Assembly: GCF_003254625.1 (NCBI RefSeq)
Contig: NZ_QJRJ01000076.1
Span: forward strand, 186,001 to 250,000
From: Flavobacterium ginsenosidimutans
Lineage (GTDB): Bacteria > Bacteroidota > Bacteroidia > Flavobacteriales > Flavobacteriaceae
Direction of reading: 5' to 3'
Length of the DNA: 64,000 bases
Position 1 is the first letter of the stretch, and every line of letters starts with the position of its first letter. The notes beneath the pieces were generated by a model, which was given only the letters and a program-made list of their open reading frames with translations, was not told the origin of the DNA and did no database searches. The translations under genes were made by a program, and so were the position numbers. Shown here in pieces: positions 56,497 to 64,000 of the stretch.

Positions 56497-57204
56497 ATGA
56501 AAAAATTATTTGCAGAGTTTTTTGGAACTTATTGGCTTGTTTTTGGAGGATGCGGAAGCGCGATATTTGCTGCGGGAATTCCAAACTTAGGAATTGGATT
56601 TGCAGGTGTTGCTCTAGCTTTTGGTTTAACGGTACTTACCATGGCATACGCGGTTGGGCATATCTCAGGCGGTCATTTTAATCCTGCTGTTTCTTTTGGT
56701 TTATGGGCTGGCGGAAGATTTTCAGCCAAAGATCTTATTCCTTACATCATTGCTCAATGTGTGGGTGCAGCGGCCGCTGCAGGAACCTTATACACAATAG
56801 CTTCTGGAAAAGCGGGATTTGCAATAGATAGCACAAAAGCTGGAGCCTTTGCATCTAATGGTTTCGGAGCTTTTTCTCCTGATGGTTATTCGTTACAAGC
56901 CGCTTTTATTGCTGAATTTGTACTTACATTATTCTTTTTATTAGTGATTTTAGGAGCTACTGATAAATTTGCAAACGGAAAATTTGCTGGAGTTGCAATT
57001 GGTTTGGCTTTAACTTTAATTCACTTAATAAGTATTCCAATTACCAATACTTCTGTAAATCCAGCGAGATCTTTATCACAAGCAATTTTTGTAGGCGGAG
57101 AACCATTATCACAAGTCTGGCTATTTTGGGTCGCTCCTATTCTTGGCGCTTTAGCTGCCGGTTTTCTTTATAAAACATTGCTGCAAAATCATGCTGAAGC
57201 ATAA
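56497..57204 (+). CDS. aqpZ: Aquaporin Z-type water channel
   Basis: 235 residues with six membrane segments and two half-helix NPA motifs: Asn62-Pro63-Ala64 in [10 protein letters not shown] and Asn188-Pro189-Ala190-Arg191 in [10 protein letters not shown]. The Arg191 and the aromatic/His pattern near it agree with the narrow water-selective AqpZ filter, and the [11 protein letters not shown] block is typical. It carries water across the inner membrane in osmotic shifts. It lies between a DoxX-like and a GlsB-type gene, both small membrane proteins often tied to stress. Confidence 0.95.
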   Translation: MKKLFAEFFGTYWLVFGGCGSAIFAAGIPNLGIGFAGVALAFGLTVLTMAYAVGHISGGHFNPAVSFGLWAGGRFSAKDLIPYIIAQCVGAAAAAGTLYTIASGKAGFAIDSTKAGAFASNGFGAFSPDGYSLQAAFIAEFVLTLFFLLVILGATDKFANGKFAGVAIGLALTLIHLISIPITNTSVNPARSLSQAIFVGGEPLSQVWLFWVAPILGALAAGFLYKTLLQNHAEA

Positions 57205-57246
57205 TTTGATCAAAATAAATAAACTCTAACAAAAAATTAAAAAAAT

Positions 57247-57486
57247 ATGGAATTTTTATATTTCTTACTTATTGGTGCAATTTCTGGATGGCTTGCTGGC
57301 CAAATTTGGAAAGGTGCTGGCTTTGGATTAATTGGAAACATTATTGTTGGAATCATCGGCGGATTTATTGGCGGATGGATTGCAGGAAAACTTGGTATAG
57401 GAGGCGGCGGACTTCTTTGGCAAATCTTAATTGCTGTTGGAGGTGCCTGGGTTTTATTATTTATAATAAGCCTCATCAAAAAATAA
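57247..57486 (+). CDS. GlsB/YeaQ/YmgE-family stress membrane protein
   Basis: 79 residues with two or three short Gly-rich membrane segments (ISGWLAGQIWKGAGFGLIGN and IVGIIGGFIGGWIAGKLGIG). This is the transglycosylase-associated protein / GlsB family of small stress-induced membrane proteins with unknown biochemical role. The starting ATG at 57247 gives the standard N-terminus. Position downstream of aquaporin by 42 bases suggests a common transcript; a terminator follows the gene. Confidence 0.9.
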   Translation: MEFLYFLLIGAISGWLAGQIWKGAGFGLIGNIIVGIIGGFIGGWIAGKLGIGGGGLLWQILIAVGGAWVLLFIISLIKK

Positions 57487-57517
57487 TAATTATAAATTTA
57501 GCTTATAATTAATTTTT

Positions 57518-57560
57518 AAAGAGAAAATCAGATATATTTATATGTGGTTTTCTCTTTTTC
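57518..57560 (+). terminator. Terminator after the GlsB-like gene
   Basis: A 10-bp stem (AAAGAGAAAA 57518-57527 with TTTTCTCTTT 57548-57557) with a 20-base loop and a following T-rich run. Confidence 0.7.
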
Positions 57561-57612
57561 TTTGGATAAAATCAGAAAGGAAACATCATTTCATCTCAAA
57601 TATTAATGTATT

Positions 57613-58440
57613 ATGAACGAAATTATTTCTTACTTCAGTACTATTCCATCTTCACATAGAAGTTTGATTTTAGTTGGCGGAATTACCATTTTCTGGCTAA
57701 TAGAAAACAGTTTTCCATTATTCAAAATGCAGTATAAGAAATGGCCACATGCGGGAATAAATTTCTTTTTTACTTTCACTACAATTGTTGTCAATTTTAT
57801 CTTGGCTTTCATTTTAATACAAACTGCTGCTTGGACAATCGACCATAATTTTGGAATTCTGCAATGGCTTCCCGAAATGCCAGTTTGGCTTTATACTCTA
57901 ATTGGTTTACTGCTTCTCGATCTTATAGGAGCATATTTAGCACATTTGGTCGAACATAAAGTTAAAATTCTGTGGCAATTTCATTTAGTCCATCATACAG
58001 ATACTTGGATTGATACGACAACTGCAAACAGACATCATCCAGGAGAAAGCGTGGTTCGTTTTGTTTTTACCACTTTAGGCGTTTTAATCGTTGGAACTCC
58101 AATGTGGATGGTTTTCCTTTATCAATCGCTCTCTGTTGTAGCTTCACAATTTAATCATGCGAATATTTCGCTTCCAGAAAAACTGGATAATTTTTTAAGT
58201 TATTTTATTGTTTCGCCTAATATGCATAAAGTTCATCATCATTATGTTCTGCCTTATACAGATAGCAATTATGGTAATATTTTTTCTGTTTGGGACAGGC
58301 TTTTTGGAACTTTTACCTATTTACCAAAAGACCAGTTAATATATGGCGTAGACACGCATATGCAGCCAGAAGAAAACAATGAATTGAAGAATCTGCTAAA
58401 AATTCCATTTCAAAAATCAAGATCCTTTAAAAACAGTTAA
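57613..58440 (+). CDS. Fatty-acid hydroxylase / sterol-desaturase family membrane protein
   Basis: 275 residues with about four membrane segments. The di-iron His clusters are complete: HLVEH (111-115), HLVHH (124-128), NRHH (139-142) and HKVHHH (205-210). Such integral membrane oxygenases hydroxylate or desaturate lipid chains, for example sterols, carotenoids or fatty acids. Sterols are rare in Bacteroidota, so a fatty acid or carotenoid-like lipid is a likelier substrate; this is inference. No redox partner gene is close. It lies alone with a terminator on the left and 121 AT-rich bases on the right. Confidence 0.9.
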   Translation: MNEIISYFSTIPSSHRSLILVGGITIFWLIENSFPLFKMQYKKWPHAGINFFFTFTTIVVNFILAFILIQTAAWTIDHNFGILQWLPEMPVWLYTLIGLLLLDLIGAYLAHLVEHKVKILWQFHLVHHTDTWIDTTTANRHHPGESVVRFVFTTLGVLIVGTPMWMVFLYQSLSVVASQFNHANISLPEKLDNFLSYFIVSPNMHKVHHHYVLPYTDSNYGNIFSVWDRLFGTFTYLPKDQLIYGVDTHMQPEENNELKNLLKIPFQKSRSFKNS

Positions 58441-58561
58441 AATCAATAAAAAAATTGCACTCTACTGTACCAACTTATTATTTTTTTTTTTAATATTGAT
58501 ACTAGAATTGAAAATCAATCTATTAATAATTAACACCCTATTTTGAATTAATTTTCACGAG

Positions 58562-58840
58562 ATGAAAAAGAGTAGCCGCAAAGAATTAACTCCGGAACAA
58601 ACTGAAAAACTTGTTTCGTTAGCTTTAGAAGAAAGAAATCCATTTGAAATTATAAAAAAGGAATTTGGATTGGCAGAAAAAGAAGTCCTGGACATCATGA
58701 AAAAGAAAATGCCTCTTGAAAAGTTCGAGATGTGGAAAAAGAAGGCAATTGCAAATAAACCAAAACCAAAACCCTTAAAAATAGATGATTTTGATGAAGA
58801 TTTGGACGGAAAATATTATATCAAGAATAAATTAGACTAA
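58562..58840 (+). CDS. TIGR03643 (DUF2805)-family small protein
   Basis: 92 residues. The N-terminal helical part (TPEQTEKLVSLALEERNPFE, IIKKEFGLAEKEVLDIMKKK) matches the TIGR03643/DUF2805 family, which looks like a helix-turn-helix-type fold; a Lys/Pro-rich and acidic tail (KPKPKPLKIDDFDEDLDGKY) follows. Function unknown; DNA or RNA binding is a guess. It has no operon partner and is closed by a compact terminator. Confidence 0.8.
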   Translation: MKKSSRKELTPEQTEKLVSLALEERNPFEIIKKEFGLAEKEVLDIMKKKMPLEKFEMWKKKAIANKPKPKPLKIDDFDEDLDGKYYIKNKLD

Positions 58841-58844
58841 CATA

Positions 58845-58872
58845 AAGCTCCTGTTTTTCAGGAGTTTTTTTT
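58845..58872 (+). terminator. Terminator after the TIGR03643-type gene
   Basis: A 6-bp GC-containing stem (CTCCTG 58848-58853 with CAGGAG 58859-58864) with a T5 loop is flanked by AAAG and a run of eight T. Confidence 0.85.
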
Positions 58873-58949
58873 ATTTTTAAAATTATTGTTATTTTTTAGT
58901 AACTTTTCATCACTTTTTGTGACAAATACAATTAACTAAACATTTACAA

Positions 58950-60806
58950 ATGAAAAAAATACTTTACACCTTAGCTCTAGCGGTAACTTTTTGGAGCTGT
59001 AAAACGGGTAGCACTGGAGCCGCGAAAAGCAATATAGTTGAAGTTAATATCAATCTAACCGATGTTAAAGACGATAAAGTCTTAGTAACAGTTACTCCGC
59101 CAGCTATTAAAACGGATGAAATTGTTTACAGCATTCCTAAAACCGTTCCTGGAACTTATTCAACAGACAATTACGGAAAATATTCAGAAGACTTTAAAGC
59201 TTTTGATGCAAAAGGAAATGCACTTACTGTAAAAAGATTAGACGATAATTCTTGGTCTATTTCGAATGCAAAATCATTAAAAAAAATCACTTATTTAGTA
59301 AACGATACTTTCGATACTGAAAAAGGAACTGGATTTGGTAACGATGACGTTTTCTCACCAGCTGGAACAAACATTGACGCAGGAAAAAACTTCATGCTAA
59401 ACACTCATGGTTTTGTGGGGTATTTTCAAGATAAATTAGATGTTCCTTACAAAGTTACCGTTACACATCCTGAAACTCTTTGGGGTGCAACTTCTATGAC
59501 AGATGAAGATGCAAGCAATACTTCAGATGTATTTAAAACTTCTCGTTATGCTATTTTAGTAGAGAACCCGATTATGTATTCTAAACCAGATTATACTACA
59601 TTTAATGTAAATGGAATGGATATCTTAATCGCAGTGTACTCTCCTACTGGAAAATATACTGCAGAAAGTATTACGCCAGAGATGAAAACGATGATGACAG
59701 CACAGAAAAACTTTTTAGGAAAAGTAAATTCTACTAAAAAATATACCGTGTTATTATATCTTTCAAGCATGGCAAAAGATGACGCACACGGTTTTGGAGC
59801 TTTAGAGCATCCTACTGCTACAACTGTAGTTTTACCAGAATCAATGCCGAAAGAAAAATTGGTAGAATCTATGAAAGATGTAGTTTCTCACGAATTCTTC
59901 CACATTGTAACTCCATTAACTATTCACTCAAAAGAGATTCAATATTTTGATTACAATGCACCAAAAATGTCTGAGCATTTATGGATGTACGAAGGTGTGA
60001 CAGAATACTTTGCTAATCTTTTCCAAATCAATCAAGGTTTGATTGATGAAGCTGAATTCTATACTCGTATTGCTGATAAAATTGAGCAAGCTAAAGGTTT
60101 AAATGATACGATGTCATTTACTGTAATGAGTAAAAATGTATTAGAGCAACCATATAAAGATCAATACTTAAATGTATATCAAAAAGGAGCTTTAATTGGT
60201 ATGTGTATCGATATTATCATTAGAGAAAAAAGCAACGGAGAAAGAGGGATTTTGGATTTAATGCACAAATTATCTAACGAATATGGTATTGAAAAACCAT
60301 TTAATGATGATGAATTATTTGCAAAAATCACTTCTTTAACTTATCCAGAAGTGGGTGAATTCTTAAACAAATATGTTGCTGGAACAACTCCAATTCCTTA
60401 CGATTTCTACTTAGCAAAAGTTGGTGTAACAAAAGCAACTGAGAAAAAATCTGGAAATCCGTTTATTAAAGGACAAACTCCATACATTACTATTGATAAA
60501 GCAACAAAAGAAATTACTGTTCGTCCTGATTCAGAATCAATTGAATTCTTTAAAAACCTGAATTTAAAAGGTGGTGATAAAATTTTGGCTGTAAATAATA
60601 AATCATACAATCTAGATAATATTTATGATTTGATTACCGAAAGTGAAAACTGGAAAGAAAACGATCCAATCACTCTTAAAGTAAAACGTGGCGGTAAAGA
60701 GGAAACTGTAAAAGGAACTGTAAAATTACCATTCGAAGAAGCTGAAACTTTTAAAGCAACTGATGCTTCAAAAGAAAAACTTAAAAATGCATGGTTAAAA
60801 GGATAA
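58950..60806 (+). CDS. M61-family metallopeptidase with PDZ domain, exported
   Basis: 618 residues. The signal peptide appears to end in a lipobox (FWSC, Cys about 16). An N-terminal beta domain (about 25-200) precedes the gluzincin catalytic domain with HEFFH (His314, Glu315, His318) and EGVTEYF (about 348-354) supplying the third zinc ligand. A PDZ domain (about 500-600: LKGGDKILAVNNKSYNLDNI) follows. M61 glycyl aminopeptidases cleave N-terminal Gly and Ala residues from peptides. It has its own terminator and no partner genes. Confidence 0.93.
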   Translation: MKKILYTLALAVTFWSCKTGSTGAAKSNIVEVNINLTDVKDDKVLVTVTPPAIKTDEIVYSIPKTVPGTYSTDNYGKYSEDFKAFDAKGNALTVKRLDDNSWSISNAKSLKKITYLVNDTFDTEKGTGFGNDDVFSPAGTNIDAGKNFMLNTHGFVGYFQDKLDVPYKVTVTHPETLWGATSMTDEDASNTSDVFKTSRYAILVENPIMYSKPDYTTFNVNGMDILIAVYSPTGKYTAESITPEMKTMMTAQKNFLGKVNSTKKYTVLLYLSSMAKDDAHGFGALEHPTATTVVLPESMPKEKLVESMKDVVSHEFFHIVTPLTIHSKEIQYFDYNAPKMSEHLWMYEGVTEYFANLFQINQGLIDEAEFYTRIADKIEQAKGLNDTMSFTVMSKNVLEQPYKDQYLNVYQKGALIGMCIDIIIREKSNGERGILDLMHKLSNEYGIEKPFNDDELFAKITSLTYPEVGEFLNKYVAGTTPIPYDFYLAKVGVTKATEKKSGNPFIKGQTPYITIDKATKEITVRPDSESIEFFKNLNLKGGDKILAVNNKSYNLDNIYDLITESENWKENDPITLKVKRGGKEETVKGTVKLPFEEAETFKATDASKEKLKNAWLKG

Positions 60807-60822
60807 TTTCTTTTTAAAGAAT

Positions 60823-60856
60823 AAAAAAAACCGACAAGTGATTGTCGGTTTTTTTT
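60823..60856 (+). terminator. Terminator of the M61 gene
   Basis: A stem of A8-CCGACAA (60823-60837) with TTGTCGG-T8 (60842-60856) and a 4-base loop. Confidence 0.9.
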
Positions 60857-60869
60857 ATGTCATTGGTCT

Positions 60870-60942
60870 GTCAGACTGAGCGAAGTCGAAGCCTTTTGCC
60901 CAAGATTTGACTTACGTGGGCTTCGACTCCGCTCAGCCTGAC
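60870..60942. repeat. GTCAGACTGAGCGAAGTCGAAG palindrome
   Basis: The left arm (60870-60893) and right arm (60919-60942) pair over 24 bp with one mismatch and a 25-base spacer. The word TGAGCGAAGTCGAAG is, from general knowledge, one of the commonest intergenic repeats in Bacteroidota genomes. It lies between the convergent M61 and BamE-like genes next to a terminator. Confidence 0.85.
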
Positions 60943-60953
60943 AAAAAAAAGCC

Positions 60954-61397
60954 TTATTTCTTCACAGGAAATTTCCAGTCAAATTCATCCTTACTATTGA
61001 TAATTGCACCGATTTCAAACTTCACAACTTCGTCAAATTCTGTTTGAAGAATGAACCAATTATCTTCATTGAAATAATTTTCGAAAGTATCAAAAGTTTC
61101 CTGATTGTATTTTGTAATTCCTTTTGCAGCGAAATCTTTCTTTACATCAGCAATTTTTCTTCCGATTAATTTGAATCCGAAAACTTCTAGATCATTACTT
61201 GATGCTACTAAATAACCTAATTTCAGGTCTTCTTCTTGATAAAATGTCAATCTGATTTTATGTGCATTGTAAACAAAAATCACATTGTCATCTTCGTCTT
61301 TATAGTTTTTATCCGGTTTTCCTAAAGCAGCTGTTACATCATTCTGCTTCATTCCGAAAAGCAGTTTATCAATTCCTGATTTTAGATTTATTTTCAT
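60954..61397 (-). CDS. BamE-like small protein of unknown function
   Basis: 147 residues from ATG at 61397 (MKINLKSGIDKLLFGM). The frame extends to an ATG at 61454, but those extra 19 codons run through a GCCACGAATTC repeat, so the shorter start is preferred. The N-terminal FGMKQNDVTAALGKPDKNYK resembles the SmpA/BamE-type fold (G-M-x-x-x-D-V-x-x-x-L-G-x-P-D). There is no signal peptide, so a role in outer-membrane assembly is not supported. The gene stands alone between two repeats. Confidence 0.6.
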   Translation of the reverse strand: MKINLKSGIDKLLFGMKQNDVTAALGKPDKNYKDEDDNVIFVYNAHKIRLTFYQEEDLKLGYLVASSNDLEVFGFKLIGRKIADVKKDFAAKGITKYNQETFDTFENYFNEDNWFILQTEFDEVVKFEIGAIINSKDEFDWKFPVKK

Positions 61398-61489
61398 ATT
61401 TCGTTTTTCTTTATTTGAAATGCAAATTTCGTGAAGTTTTTTGTTATTTGCCACGAATTCACAAATTATACTGATTTAATATTATTGTT

Positions 61490-61521
61490 AAACCTAACAG
61501 GTTTAAAAACCTGTTAGGTTT
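61490..61521. terminator. Hairpin AAACCTAACAGGTTT (likely terminator of GH92)
   Basis: A perfect 15-bp inverted repeat (61490-61504 with 61507-61521) with a two-base loop, 8 bases after the GH92 stop on the minus strand. The same word is common in Bacteroidota gaps. Its tight loop would form a strong hairpin, though no long T-run follows. Confidence 0.7.
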
Positions 61522-61529
61522 GGACTCTT

Positions 61530-63860
61530 TTAATAACTTTTTTTATTTGGCTTGCTGCTCATATAAAACGTAATTTTTCCTCCGTTTATAACATCTTCAT
61601 GTTTTAAAAACGGTTTATCTAATTGTTTTCCATTCAATAACACTTTGCTCACAAATACGTTTTTATCAGATTGATTAACTGTTGAAACTTCAAAAGTTTT
61701 TCCATTTTCCAAATTCAAAACAGTATTTTTTATTAGCGGACTTCCTAAAGCATATTCATCAGAACCTGGCGCGACAGGATAAAATCCTAAACTGCTAAAA
61801 ATATACCAAGCGCTCATTTGTCCGAAATCGTCATTTCCTCCTAAACCATCAGCACCGTTTCTGTACATTTTTTTCAAAATCATTCTAATTTTATCTTGAG
61901 CTTTCCACGGAGAATCTGTCCAATTGTATAAGTACACAACGTGATGCGAGGGTTCATTTCCATGAACATAATTCCCAATGATTCCATCTCTTGTAATGTC
62001 TTCTGTATTTTCAAAATATTTATCTGGAAGATGCATGTTGAATAATGAATCTAAACGAACTTTAAATTTCTCATTTCCGCCCATTAATTTAATCATATCG
62101 GCAGGATCTTGCGGAACGTACAAGCTGTAATTCCAAGAATTTCCTTCAATAAAACCTTGTCCATGGGTATCTAACGGATCAAATTCTTTTTTGAAAGTTC
62201 CATCATTTAATTTCGGACGCATGAAACCTGTTTTTTCATCATACACATTTTTATAATTTTTCGATCTATTGATGAATTCATTATAAATTTCTGTCTTTCC
62301 TAATTTCTTTGCTGCCTGTGCAATTGCCCAATCGTCATAAGCATATTCTAGCGTTTTAGAAACCGAAGCGCCGTTTTTATCCTCTGGAACATATCCTTTA
62401 TTCATGTAAAATTCTAGTCCGTCATAATATGCCACTTTTGCAGTATTCACACAGGCTTGAAGCGCTTTTTCTGCATCAAAACTAATATTTCCTTTTACAA
62501 TGGCATCTGCCACAACTGAAACTGAATGATACCCAATCATACACCAATTTTCATTAGCATAATGCGACCAAATTGGAAGCATTTTATGAACGCTTTGGTC
62601 TGAATGTGCTAACATCGAACTTACCATATCGGCGTTTCTTTTGGGCTGCACAATATTAAATAATGGATGCAAAGCGCGATACGTATCCCAAAGTGAATAA
62701 CTGGTATAATTGGTGAAATTTTCGGCTTTGTGAACATTCATATCCAGACCTTTATAATTTCGGTCTAAATCCATGTATTCTGTCGGACCAAGAAAAGCAT
62801 GATACATTGCGGTATAAAAATTGACCAAATCTTCCTTTTGAATAGTTTCAATCTGAATTTTATTCAATTCTTTATTCCAAATGTCCTGACTTTGTTTTTT
62901 TACTTTTTCAAAATCCCAATCAGGGGTTTCTTTTTTCATGTTTTCTAATGCTCCAGCAGAACTTACAGGCGATAAAGCCATTTTTATTTTGATTTTTTCG
63001 CCTTCATTGGTATCAAAATCAAAAAACAATTTCAAGTTTTGTCCTGCCATTTCTGGAAAGTTTTTCGTTTGATCGAATCTTCCCCAAAAACCTCTATAAA
63101 CACTTTTTTCTTGAGCAGCTTGCCCGTAACTTTTAATGGGTTTATTGAAAGACATTGCGAAATAAACCGTTCTAGTTCTTGCCCAGCCATTTGTTTGGCG
63201 ATATCCAGTTATCAAAGTATCATTTTCTACCCGAACAAATGTCCAGACATTCTTTTTATCGTAATTGTAAATTCCAGAAGTTAAATCTAAAATGATGTGC
63301 GCTTGATCCGATTTTGGAAAAGTATATTGATGCATTCCAACACGAGTTGTCGCTGTCAATTCTGCTTTTATTTTATGATCTTCCAGAAAAACGCTATAAT
63401 ATGCTGGTTCTGCTTTTTCAGTCGAATGTAAAAATGCCGATCTATAACCTGATAAAGGTTTTGATGCCACACCCGGATTTAATTGTAGTTTTCCTGTTGT
63501 AGGCATAATTAAAAAATCGCCCAAATCAGAATGCCCTGTCCCGCTGAAATGCGTGTGACTAAAACCTAGAATCGTTTTATCTTCATATTGATAACCTGCA
63601 CAATATTTATAAACCTCTCCATTGTATTTTCCGCTTAAACTGTAAGCGATTGTGTCAGTTTCTGGACTCAATTGCACGCTTCCAAAAGGAACTGTCGCAC
63701 CTGGATAAGTATGTCCCATTTTCGCAGTTCCAATCATTGGATCTACATATTGAATTAGATTTCGCTTTTCGTCGGCTTTCTTTTGCCCAATTATAGTATT
63801 GGAAAAAAGCATTAAAACCGATATACCGAAAAGAAATTTGACGCAGTTTATCTTAGCCAT
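61530..63860 (-). CDS. GH92-family alpha-mannosidase, exported
   Basis: 776 residues with a signal peptide (about 1-24, ending IIGQ). The opening YVDPMIGTAKMGHTYPGATV and later QLSPETDT and FSHTHFSGTGHSDLGD, plus FIEGNSWNYSLYVPQDPADM and GLGGNDDFGQMSAWYIFSSL, are diagnostic of GH92. These are calcium-dependent exo-alpha-mannosidases that trim N-glycans and mannans outside the cytoplasm; the GNDDxGxMSAW segment contains the proposed acid/base region. It sits 20 kb from the SusCD locus and may belong to another sugar locus starting beyond the right edge. A plus-strand start lies 137 bases upstream in divergent orientation. Confidence 0.95.
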   Translation of the reverse strand: MAKINCVKFLFGISVLMLFSNTIIGQKKADEKRNLIQYVDPMIGTAKMGHTYPGATVPFGSVQLSPETDTIAYSLSGKYNGEVYKYCAGYQYEDKTILGFSHTHFSGTGHSDLGDFLIMPTTGKLQLNPGVASKPLSGYRSAFLHSTEKAEPAYYSVFLEDHKIKAELTATTRVGMHQYTFPKSDQAHIILDLTSGIYNYDKKNVWTFVRVENDTLITGYRQTNGWARTRTVYFAMSFNKPIKSYGQAAQEKSVYRGFWGRFDQTKNFPEMAGQNLKLFFDFDTNEGEKIKIKMALSPVSSAGALENMKKETPDWDFEKVKKQSQDIWNKELNKIQIETIQKEDLVNFYTAMYHAFLGPTEYMDLDRNYKGLDMNVHKAENFTNYTSYSLWDTYRALHPLFNIVQPKRNADMVSSMLAHSDQSVHKMLPIWSHYANENWCMIGYHSVSVVADAIVKGNISFDAEKALQACVNTAKVAYYDGLEFYMNKGYVPEDKNGASVSKTLEYAYDDWAIAQAAKKLGKTEIYNEFINRSKNYKNVYDEKTGFMRPKLNDGTFKKEFDPLDTHGQGFIEGNSWNYSLYVPQDPADMIKLMGGNEKFKVRLDSLFNMHLPDKYFENTEDITRDGIIGNYVHGNEPSHHVVYLYNWTDSPWKAQDKIRMILKKMYRNGADGLGGNDDFGQMSAWYIFSSLGFYPVAPGSDEYALGSPLIKNTVLNLENGKTFEVSTVNQSDKNVFVSKVLLNGKQLDKPFLKHEDVINGGKITFYMSSKPNKKSY

Positions 63861-63964
63861 TTTATAATTTTTTGTGGAAATATTTGCTGTTATTTTAATT
63901 CAGAAAAGTACAACAAAAACTGTTTTTAAAAAACATAAATTTAGCAGAACTCAAAAGGTTTAAA

Positions 63965-63972
63965 TATCTTTG
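63965..63972 (+). promoter_or_regulatory. Promoter -7 element at the right edge
   Basis: TATCTTTG, an exact TAnnTTTG match, lies 25 bases before an ATG at 63997 that runs off the window. It supports a gene transcribed away from the GH92 gene. Confidence 0.45.
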
Positions 63973-63996
63973 ATATACTAAAAATATATAGTAAGC

Positions 63997-64000
63997 ATGA
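63997..64000 (+). CDS. Possible start of a plus-strand gene (cut by window edge)
   Basis: Only ATG plus one base is inside the window. It is reported because a consensus -7 element lies 25 bases upstream and because the GH92 gene is divergent. Nothing can be said about the product. Confidence 0.25.

Noticed and set aside
56403..56681. Plus-strand 92-codon frame overlapping DoxX-like and aquaporin genes
   Set aside because: It is out of frame with both and yields Cys/Trp-rich nonsense; both genes on that DNA have clear family motifs.
61398..61454. N-terminal extension of the BamE-like protein (19 codons)
   Set aside because: The DNA is part of a GCCACGAATTC repeat; the internal ATG at 61397 gives a protein that begins with the conserved part.

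Overview
The window is chromosomal DNA from a member of the Bacteroidota, most likely a Flavobacterium. The evidence is low GC content, promoters with the TAnnTTTG(C) -7 element, a SusC/SusD pair, a subtilisin-like protease with a type IX secretion C-terminal sorting domain, a GldI-like gliding lipoprotein, 'SAQ'-type signal peptides, lipoboxes followed by acidic or basic residues, and many long intergenic palindromes. No rRNA, tRNA, CRISPR array, prophage or insertion sequence was seen. The left edge cuts a nitronate monooxygenase-like gene and the right edge cuts the first codon of a possible plus-strand gene.

Layout. 1-3.7 kb (minus): mnmA, a secreted S8 protease and a nitronate monooxygenase-like gene in one unit. 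4-9.3 kb: a secreted PEP/pyruvate-binding-domain protein, a MORN / DKNYY / DUF4956 unit of unknown role, and a fasciclin lipoprotein. 9.4-13.4 kb (minus): pyrG-yidC and a DUF3820 gene. 13.8-39.2 kb: a large carbohydrate locus. 39.6-45.7 kb (minus): OsmC-like protein, two LysM proteins, guaA. 46-47.4 kb: two unknown exported proteins inside repeat-rich DNA. 47.7-60.8 kb (plus): cbpA-cbpM, RidA, a CLC transporter, a DHH phosphoesterase - gldI - two cyclophilin/FKBP fusion genes, an EamA transporter, DoxX-like, aquaporin, GlsB-like and fatty-acid-hydroxylase-like membrane proteins, and an M61 peptidase. 61-63.9 kb (minus): a small BamE-like protein and a GH92 mannosidase.

The carbohydrate locus is the most notable part. 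On the minus strand it has a GHMP sugar kinase, a sugar nucleotidyltransferase, a NagP/FucP-type permease and a glucosamine-6-phosphate deaminase fused to a PIG-L domain. In the middle sit a LacI-type regulator and a CBM9-like protein. On the plus strand are SusC, SusD, an arylsulfotransferase-like lipoprotein, a dihaem TsdA-like cytochrome c lipoprotein, a GH123-like (DUF6067-type) glycosidase, a DUF5107-TPR protein, an M1 aminopeptidase and a GH109-like enzyme. GH109 and GH123 relatives act on N-acetylgalactosaminides, and the kinase, permease and deaminase fit amino-sugar use, so I infer a locus for a GalNAc-containing, possibly sulfated, glycan or glycopeptide. An almost identical 85-bp operator-promoter module lies, in opposite orientations, before the kinase operon and before susC. 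It ties both arms to one regulator, presumably the LacI protein encoded between them. A TsdA-like cytochrome and an ASST-like protein inside a SusCD locus is the least expected combination here.

Most intergenic gaps hold long inverted repeats of several sequence families, some apparently acting as terminators and one carrying a promoter -7 element. Three genes (lacI-type regulator, guaA, DHH phosphoesterase) have their ATG only 2-5 bases after a -7 element, suggesting leaderless transcripts.
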